A stretch of DNA of 64,000 nt from NCBI RefSeq assembly GCF_900113055.1, contig NZ_FONZ01000001.1:930001-994000 (forward strand), written 5' to 3'. The notes under the pieces were generated by a model. The model worked only from the letters and a program-made list of their open reading frames with translations, was not told where the DNA came from and searched no databases. Source of the stretch: Flavimobilis marinus. Its GTDB lineage: Bacteria > Actinomycetota > Actinomycetes > Actinomycetales > Cellulomonadaceae. Positions 58,915 to 64,000 of the stretch are shown piece by piece. The stretch's first letter is position 1; every line of letters starts with the position of its first letter. The translations under genes and the position numbers were made by a program.

Positions 58915-60384
58915 ATGGACGGGATCGACACCAGCATCCTGCTGCTGGTCCTGCTCGGTGCTTGCCTCGTGGCACTCATCCTCGTGCTGGTCGCCCGGCG
59001 TGAGGCGGAGGCTGTCCGGCGCCAGGCCCGCGACGACGTCGCCAGCATCCGGGAGGAAGCACGCGAGCTCAGCCGCGACGCCGCCCGCCGGGCGCAGCGA
59101 GCGTCGGACCTCGAGACCGAGCTGGCGGCGGAACGCGAGCGTCTGGCCCAGGTCGCCGAACGGCTCGACGCCCAGGCGCGGCGCCTCGCCTCATCCGAGG
59201 CGGAGACCGTCGCCGTCCGCGCGGCCCAGCAGGAGGCCGTCGTCCAGGAGCTCGAGCGGCTGAGCGCGCTCACGGCCGACGAAGCGCGTGACGCGCTCGT
59301 GCTGCGCATGACGAGCGACGCCGAGCGTCGCGCCGACGCCCGGGTCCGCAGGCTCGAGGCCGCCGCTCGCAGGACAGCCGACGAGCGCGCCCGCGCGGTC
59401 GTCGCCGCCGCCGTCAGCCGCCTCGCTGTCCCCACCAGCACGCAGACCAGCATCACGATCGTCCCCCTGCCCAGCCCCGACCTCAAGGGACCGATCATCG
59501 GTAAGGAGGGCCGCAACATCCGGACGTTCGAGGCCACGTCGGGCGTGACCCTGATCGTGGACGACAGCCCCGACCACGTCCTGCTCTCCTGCTTCGACGC
59601 TGAACGGCGTGAGATCGCCGAGGTCGCCCTCGTCGAGCTCATGGCCGACGGTCGCATCAACCCCGAGCGGATAGAGGCAGCGCTGCGCCAGGCCGCCGCC
59701 GGCGCCGCCGACCGCGCGACGAGCAGCGGCCACGCCGCCGCGGAGGCCGCAGGAGTCCCTGCGCTGCACCCGGACCTGATCGAGGCGCTCGGCAGGCTGC
59801 GCCTGCGCTCCTCCTACGGGCAGGACGTCCAGGCCCACCTGGTCGAGTCGGCACACATCGCGGGAGCCATCGCCGCTGAGCTCGGCGCAGACGAGGCGCT
59901 GGCACGCCGCGCTGCGCTGCTCCACGACATCGGCAAGTCCGTCCCTGCGACCGTCGAGGGCAGCCACGCGACGCTCGGCGCCCGGCTCGCGGCGCGGTGC
60001 GGCGAGTCCGCAGCGGTCGTCAACGCCATCGCTGCGCACCACGGTGAGGTCGCCTCGGACACCGTCGAGGCGGTCGTCGTCCAGGCGGCCGACGCCATCT
60101 CGGCCGCGCGCCCGGGTGCACGCCGCAACGACGTCGACCAGTTCGTCGAACGGATGGAGTCGATCGAGCGGCTCGTCGCTGAGCACGCCGGAGTCGCCAA
60201 GGTGCTCGCGATGGGTTCAGGGCGCGAGGTGCGCGTCGTCGTCGAGCCCGCGGCCGTGTCCGACGCCGACGTCCCGCGCCTCGCCCAGGCGATCGCTGAC
60301 CGCATCACGAGCGAGCTCCCCGTCCCTGGCGAGGTCCACGTCACGGTGATCCGCGAGCTGCGCGCGAGCGCCACCGCGGGCTGA
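58915..60384 (+). CDS. rny: Ribonuclease Y
   Basis: RNase Y (489 aa), a membrane-anchored endoribonuclease starting mRNA decay. One N-terminal membrane segment (ILLLVLLGACLVALILVLVA) is followed by a coiled coil (to about residue 170). The KH domain has GPIIGKEGRNIRTFEATSGV, and the HD domain has ALLHDIGKSV with IAAHHGEV. Slightly shorter than firmicute RNase Y (about 520). It begins 2 bp after recX and converges with gluD at a 7-bp gap. Confidence 0.93.
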   Translation: MDGIDTSILLLVLLGACLVALILVLVARREAEAVRRQARDDVASIREEARELSRDAARRAQRASDLETELAAERERLAQVAERLDAQARRLASSEAETVAVRAAQQEAVVQELERLSALTADEARDALVLRMTSDAERRADARVRRLEAAARRTADERARAVVAAAVSRLAVPTSTQTSITIVPLPSPDLKGPIIGKEGRNIRTFEATSGVTLIVDDSPDHVLLSCFDAERREIAEVALVELMADGRINPERIEAALRQAAAGAADRATSSGHAAAEAAGVPALHPDLIEALGRLRLRSSYGQDVQAHLVESAHIAGAIAAELGADEALARRAALLHDIGKSVPATVEGSHATLGARLAARCGESAAVVNAIAAHHGEVASDTVEAVVVQAADAISAARPGARRNDVDQFVERMESIERLVAEHAGVAKVLAMGSGREVRVVVEPAAVSDADVPRLAQAIADRITSELPVPGEVHVTVIRELRASATAG

Positions 60385-60391
60385 CGCGGAC

Positions 60392-61246
60392 TCACATCTG
60401 GTTGGCGCCCTCGGCCTCCACCCGGACCGGGCCCGTCGTGCGCGAGCGCAGCAGTCGTGCCAAGAGCTGCGCCACCGTCGACAGCACCATGTTGACCACG
60501 ATGAAGATCACCGCGATCACGATGACCGCGGGGATGTAGTTGGAGAAGTTCGTCGACAGGTACTCGGCCTGGCGGAGCAGCTCGACATACCCGATCAGAT
60601 ACCCGAGAGCCGAGTCCTTCACGACCACGACGAGCTGGCTGACCAGCGCCGGCGCCATCGCCACGATGCCCTGCGGCAGCTGCACCGAGCGCAGCGTCTG
60701 GCCATAGGTCAGACCGACGGAGAGCCCTGCCTCGCCCTGCCCCTTGGGGAGCGAGGTCACCCCCGAGCGCACGAGCTCCGCCACGACCGAGCCGTTGTAC
60801 AGGGTCAGCGCGACGACCACGGCCGTCAGTGCGAACTGGTCGGGCGGCACCAGCCGGTAGACGATCAACAGCTGGTAGACGAACACCATCATCAGGAGCA
60901 CAGGGACGGCACGGAAGAACTCGACGACCACGGTGCTCACGGCGCGGACCGCCCGGTGCTGCGAGAGCCTGCCGAGGCCGAAGACCAGCCCGAAGACGCC
61001 AGCGAGCACCACGGAGTAGGCGGCGGCGACCAGCGTTCCCTTCAGGCCCGGCCACAGGTAGTCCTGCCAGGTCGATGCTTCGAGGAAAGGCGTCCACTTG
61101 GCCGCGGTGAGCTGGCCGTTGGCGTCGAGCTGGAGGAGGACGACCCCGAGCCCGGCGAGGAGCAGGAGCACCGCGAACACGTTCGCCACGGCGAAGTTCC
61201 GTCGGGTGCGTGGCCCCGGCGCGTCGAACAGGGGAGAGGCGCTCAT
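60392..61246 (-). CDS. gluD: Glutamate-type ABC transporter permease
   Basis: Amino-acid ABC permease (284 aa, HisM/His_glut_3TM type) with an N-terminal extension and five to six membrane segments. The ATPase-contact EAA loop reads GEAGLSVGLTYGQTLRSVQLP. It is the last gene of gluABCD. ATG 61246 overlaps the gluC stop (ATGA). Specificity for glutamate is inferred from the operon layout. Confidence 0.9.
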   Translation of the reverse strand: MSASPLFDAPGPRTRRNFAVANVFAVLLLLAGLGVVLLQLDANGQLTAAKWTPFLEASTWQDYLWPGLKGTLVAAAYSVVLAGVFGLVFGLGRLSQHRAVRAVSTVVVEFFRAVPVLLMMVFVYQLLIVYRLVPPDQFALTAVVVALTLYNGSVVAELVRSGVTSLPKGQGEAGLSVGLTYGQTLRSVQLPQGIVAMAPALVSQLVVVVKDSALGYLIGYVELLRQAEYLSTNFSNYIPAVIVIAVIFIVVNMVLSTVAQLLARLLRSRTTGPVRVEAEGANQM

Positions 61247-61953
61247 CGGGTCACCGCCAGCCGGCGCGAAGCCCAGGTGACGACCAGCCCGACGGGCAAG
61301 ACGATGAGGATGAAGCCGAGCGCGAAGATCGCGAAGATCCCGAAGAGCACGTCCGGACGATTCTCGATCATCTCCTTCATGACGTACGAGGCCTCGGCCA
61401 CGCCGATGGTCGCGGCGACCGTGGTGTTCTTGGTCAGGGCGATCACCACGTTGCCGAGGGGCGCGATGGCGCCGCGGAACGCCTGCGGGAGGATCACGAT
61501 CGACAGGCTCTGGCGGAACGTCAGACCGATCGACCGGGCGGCCTCGGCCTGCCCCAGCGGCACGGTGTTCACGCCGGACCGGAGCGCCTCGCACACGAAC
61601 GACGCGTGGTACAGCGAGAGCCCGAGGACCGCGAGCCGCACGTTGTTGTCGACGATGAACGTCCCGGAGTCGCGGTCTGCGAGCACAACGCCCAGCTGGG
61701 TGTAGAGCCCGAGGCTGCACGCCACCACGATCAGCGTGAGCGGCGTGTTGCGCACCACGTTGACGTAGATCGCGCCGCCGGCCTGCAGCGAGGCGATCGG
61801 GGAGACACGCATGATCGCGAGCACGGTGCCGATCAGCAGCGACCCGACGAGCGTCGCGCCCGCGAGCACCAAGGTCATCTGGAATGCGCCGAAGATGTCG
61901 TACTCGGAGAACAACGACGTGACCTGGGGGAGGGCTCCGCTCAGGGTGATCAC
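61243..61953 (-). CDS. gluC: Glutamate-type ABC transporter permease
   Basis: Amino-acid ABC permease (236 aa) with five membrane segments. The EAA loop is AEAARSIGLTFRQSLSIVILPQ. It pairs with GluD to form the channel. GTG or ATG 61953 lies downstream of a hairpin that separates it from gluB, a usual way to make less permease than binding protein. Confidence 0.9.
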   Translation of the reverse strand: MITLSGALPQVTSLFSEYDIFGAFQMTLVLAGATLVGSLLIGTVLAIMRVSPIASLQAGGAIYVNVVRNTPLTLIVVACSLGLYTQLGVVLADRDSGTFIVDNNVRLAVLGLSLYHASFVCEALRSGVNTVPLGQAEAARSIGLTFRQSLSIVILPQAFRGAIAPLGNVVIALTKNTTVAATIGVAEASYVMKEMIENRPDVLFGIFAIFALGFILIVLPVGLVVTWASRRLAVTR

Positions 61954-61975
61954 CGCCTAGGTGGATCGGAGGGAC

Positions 61976-62011
61976 GGACGGGGCCGCGCTGTCGCGGGCG
62001 CGACCCCGTCC
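61976..62011 (-). terminator. gluB-gluC hairpin (attenuator)
   Basis: A 14-bp stem with one mismatch (61976-61989 with 61998-62011) and an 8-nt loop, between gluB stop and gluC start. Probably a partial terminator. Confidence 0.55.
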
Positions 62012-62016
62012 GACGG

Positions 62017-62835
62017 TCAGGCGCAGGCAGCCGGCGTCGGCGGGTTCAGGTCGGCGTTCGGCGTGTACGTCTCCCCGGCGTTGCGGGCCAGGGCGGTCTC
62101 CCACTCGCCGGACTCGATCATCTTGCTGATCGCGGCGTTGACGTCCTCGCAGATCTCGTTGTCCTGGGGGAGGCCGACGCCGTAGTTCTCCTCGGAGAAC
62201 GGGTTGCCGACGACCTTGAGCTTGCCGGCGTTCGCCTCCTGGGCGGCGAAGCCCGCCAGGATGATGTCGTCGGTCGTGACCGCGTCGATCGTCCCGGCGG
62301 CGAGCTGCTCGATGCACTTGGAGTAGGTGTCGAACTCCTGGAGCTGCACGCCGGCGGAGTACTCGTCCTTGACGCGCTGGGCCGACGTGGAGCCCTGCAC
62401 CGAGCAGAGCTTCTTGCCGTCCAGGGCCTCGGGGCCGGTGATGTCGGTGTTGTCCTCCGCCACGAGCAGGTCCTGGCCGGCGACGAAGTACGGGCCCGCG
62501 AAGGCGACCGTCTCCTTGCGGGAGTCGGTGATCGAGTAGGTCGCGAAGATCATGTCGACCTGACCGCTCTGCAGGAGGGTCTCGCGCTGGGGTGACGGGC
62601 TCTCCTTGAACTCGATCTGGTCCTCCTCGTAGCCAAGCTCGGCTGCCACGTAGCGCGCCACGTCGACGTCGAAACCCGAGTAGGAGTCGCCGGACTTCAG
62701 GCCCAGACCGGGCTGGTCGAACTTGATGCCGATGGTGACCTTCTCGTCGTCGCCTCCTTCTTCCGAGCTGCAGGCGGTGAGGCCTACGGCGGCCACCGAG
62801 GCAAGGGCGATCGCGGTGAGTGTGCTGCGGCGCAT
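62017..62835 (-). CDS. gluB: Glutamate-type ABC substrate-binding lipoprotein
   Basis: A family 3 solute-binding protein (272 aa). The signal peptide ends in the lipobox LTACSS, with the lipidated Cys at 22. Family blocks: YSGFDVDVARYVAAELG, DMIFATYSITDSRKE, VQGSTSAQRVK, GVGLPQDNEICEDVNAAI. It captures glutamate or a related amino acid outside the cell. GGGAG precedes ATG 62835. Confidence 0.92.
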   Translation of the reverse strand: MRRSTLTAIALASVAAVGLTACSSEEGGDDEKVTIGIKFDQPGLGLKSGDSYSGFDVDVARYVAAELGYEEDQIEFKESPSPQRETLLQSGQVDMIFATYSITDSRKETVAFAGPYFVAGQDLLVAEDNTDITGPEALDGKKLCSVQGSTSAQRVKDEYSAGVQLQEFDTYSKCIEQLAAGTIDAVTTDDIILAGFAAQEANAGKLKVVGNPFSEENYGVGLPQDNEICEDVNAAISKMIESGEWETALARNAGETYTPNADLNPPTPAACA

Positions 62836-62885
62836 GGTGTTCTCCCGTCGTCGTGCGTCGTATCGTGCCGAGGGTGGTGCGTCCT

Positions 62886-62930
62886 GCCGCCCGGCGCCCC
62901 GCCGGTTGCCAGAGGCGGGCTGCGGGCGGC
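62886..62930 (-). terminator. gluA-gluB hairpin (attenuator)
   Basis: Outer GCCGCCCG with CGGGCGGC (62886-62893 with 62923-62930) and inner CCCGCC with GGCGGG (62898-62903 with 62914-62919). It lies in the 104-bp gap between gluA and gluB. Confidence 0.45.
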
Positions 62931-62939
62931 GGGAGGTCT

Positions 62940-63701
62940 CTAGTGGGTGAGGATCTTGGACAGGAAGTCCCGCGCGCGGTCCGAGGTCGGGTGCGTGAAG
63001 AACGTCTCCGGCTCCGCCTCCTCGACCACGCGGCCGTCCGCCATGAACACGACGCGCTTCGCGGCCTTGCGCGCGAAGCCCATCTCGTGGGTGACGACGA
63101 TCATCGTCATCCCCTCCCGGGCGAGGGCGACCATCACGTCGAGGACCTCGTTGATCATCTCCGGGTCGAGGGCCGACGTGGGCTCGTCGAAGAGCATCAC
63201 CTTGGGGTGCATGGCGAGCGATCGCGCGATCGCGACGCGCTGCTGCTGTCCGCCCGAGAGTGCAGCGGGGAGCTTGTGCGCCTGGTTGGCGACCCCGACC
63301 CGTTCGAGGAGCTCCATCGCCTCCTTCTTCGCGGCGTCGGGCTTGACGCCGCGGGCCTTGATGGGGCCGAGCGTGACGTTCTCGAGCACAGTCTTGTGCG
63401 CGAACAGGTTGAACGACTGGAAGACCATGCCGACGTCGGCACGCAGCTTGGCGAGCGCCTTGCCCTCCGCGGGCAGCTCCTGCCCGTCCACCCGGATGGT
63501 GCCGGAGTCGATCGTCTCCAGCCGGTTGATCGCGCGGCACAGGGTGGACTTGCCCGACCCCGAGGGACCGATCACGACGACGACCTCGCCGGTCGCCACC
63601 GAGAGGTTGATGTCCTGGAGCACGTGGAGGTCGCCGAAGTGCTTGTTCACGCCGACGAGCTCGACGAGCGGGTGGGCAGCGGCAGTGCCTGCATCTGTCA
63701 T
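62940..63701 (-). CDS. gluA: Glutamate-type ABC transporter ATP-binding protein
   Basis: Amino-acid ABC ATPase (253 aa). Walker [11 protein letters not shown]-loop [12 protein letters not shown], signature [14 protein letters not shown], Walker [15 protein letters not shown] and switch His in VTHEMGFA are intact. ATG 63701 is the family start; TTG 63722 adds seven residues and is less likely, though AGAGG lies right against the ATG. It heads the gluABCD operon, divergent from miaB. Confidence 0.92.
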   Translation of the reverse strand: MTDAGTAAAHPLVELVGVNKHFGDLHVLQDINLSVATGEVVVVIGPSGSGKSTLCRAINRLETIDSGTIRVDGQELPAEGKALAKLRADVGMVFQSFNLFAHKTVLENVTLGPIKARGVKPDAAKKEAMELLERVGVANQAHKLPAALSGGQQQRVAIARSLAMHPKVMLFDEPTSALDPEMINEVLDVMVALAREGMTMIVVTHEMGFARKAAKRVVFMADGRVVEEAEPETFFTHPTSDRARDFLSKILTH

Positions 63702-63746
63702 CCTCTGAAAGTAGGGACTCAAGGCCCAGGGCGCTACCTCATCGCG

Positions 63747-63765
63747 TAACGGTACGGTCTCGTTA
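63747..63765. promoter_or_regulatory. Inverted repeat in the gluA-miaB gap
   Basis: TAACG (63747-63751) and CGTTA (63761-63765) flank 9 nt that contain part of an ACGGT direct repeat. It could bind a regulator of gluA or miaB. Short, so uncertain. Confidence 0.3.
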
Positions 63766-63785
63766 TGGCAAAGCGGGTCGAGCCG

Positions 63786-63791
63786 TAGAAT
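63786..63791 (+). promoter_or_regulatory. -10 box of miaB
   Basis: TAGAAT followed by 8 nt and ATG 63800, giving almost no leader. Confidence 0.45.
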
Positions 63792-63799
63792 TGGTGGCG

Positions 63800-64000
63800 A
63801 TGTCCACCACCGCTCCCGCCCCCGCCTCCCGCCGCACCTACGTCGTGCGCACCCTCGGCTGCCAGATGAACGTGCACGACTCCGAGCACATGTCCGGCAT
63901 GCTTGAGCAGGCTGGGTACGTGCGGGCCAGCGCGGCGGACGAGGCCGCGAGCTCGGCCGACGTCGTCGTCATCAACACGTGCGCCGTGCGCGAGAACGCG
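63800..64000 (+). CDS. miaB: tRNA-2-methylthio-N6-dimethylallyladenosine synthase, 5' part
   Basis: The first 67 residues of MiaB, a radical-SAM methylthiotransferase for tRNA A37. The N-terminal UPF0004 domain is clear: [22 protein letters not shown] and [12 protein letters not shown], giving two of its three cluster cysteines. The gene runs past the right edge. ATG 63800 follows TAGAAT by 8 nt. The position downstream of recA-recX-rny is common in actinobacteria. Confidence 0.95.
   Translation, partial: MSTTAPAPASRRTYVVRTLGCQMNVHDSEHMSGMLEQAGYVRASAADEAASSADVVVINTCAVRENA

Overview
The window is a gene-dense stretch of core chromosome from a high-GC actinobacterium. Most coding sequences are strongly GC-rich in the third codon position. 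Gene order and protein features point to Micrococcales, probably a Cellulomonas-like organism (family-level placement is inference). I see no insertion sequence, prophage, CRISPR array, tRNA or rRNA gene. Two genes are cut by the window edges: rplS at the left and miaB at the right.

Layout. 1-7.2 kb: rplS end, lepB, rnhB, a DUF2469 gene, yraN, yifB, dprA, xerC and a FliA/WhiG-type sigma factor. A divergent M23 peptidase-like gene and a 363-bp leader region precede rpsB-tsf-pyrH-frr-cdsA-rlmN, a DivIVA-domain gene, dxr-rseP-ispG, an acetyltransferase and proS (8.1-20.4 kb). A minus-strand block holds an ABC-2 exporter and a DUF4439-type lipoprotein (20.5-23.3 kb). Next come rimP-nusA-ylxR-infB-rbfA-truB-ribF (23.5-30.8 kb), a large secreted amidase, rpsO, pnp and an M16 protease. 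37.7-50.7 kb carries lysine/cell-wall and nucleotide genes (dapB, thyA, dapA), RNase J, ftsK, pgsA, pncC and clgR, interleaved with minus-strand genes (acetyltransferase, succinate-semialdehyde dehydrogenase, polysaccharide deacetylase, CapA-like). 51.2-58.9 kb is a DNA-repair cluster: nei2 and lhr on the minus strand, divergent from DUF3046-recA-recX. The window closes with RNase Y, a glutamate-type ABC operon (gluABCD, minus strand) and the start of miaB.

How the genes fit together. The plus-strand backbone makes and matures the translation apparatus (S2, S15, L19, EF-Ts, IF-2, RRF, RimP, RbfA, TruB, RlmN), supplies isoprenoid, phospholipid and diaminopimelate precursors, and decays RNA (PNPase, RNase J, RNase Y). 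Repair and recombination genes (recA, recX, lhr, nei2, dprA, xerC, rnhB, ftsK) are spread through it.

Main observations. Many start codons sit exactly 6 nt (6-9 overall) after a TANNNT-like -10 box with no room for a ribosome binding site, on both strands, so leaderless transcription appears routine here. recX has no ATG, GTG or TTG start and seems to begin at a CTG that overlaps the recA stop. recA has a near-perfect actinobacterial LexA box. A two-tier hairpin lies between infB and rbfA. Several convergent gene pairs abut or share palindromic stop codons. I found no clearly new multi-gene system; the best novelty candidates are the recX start, the nested hairpin, and the repeated C-terminal module of the amidase.
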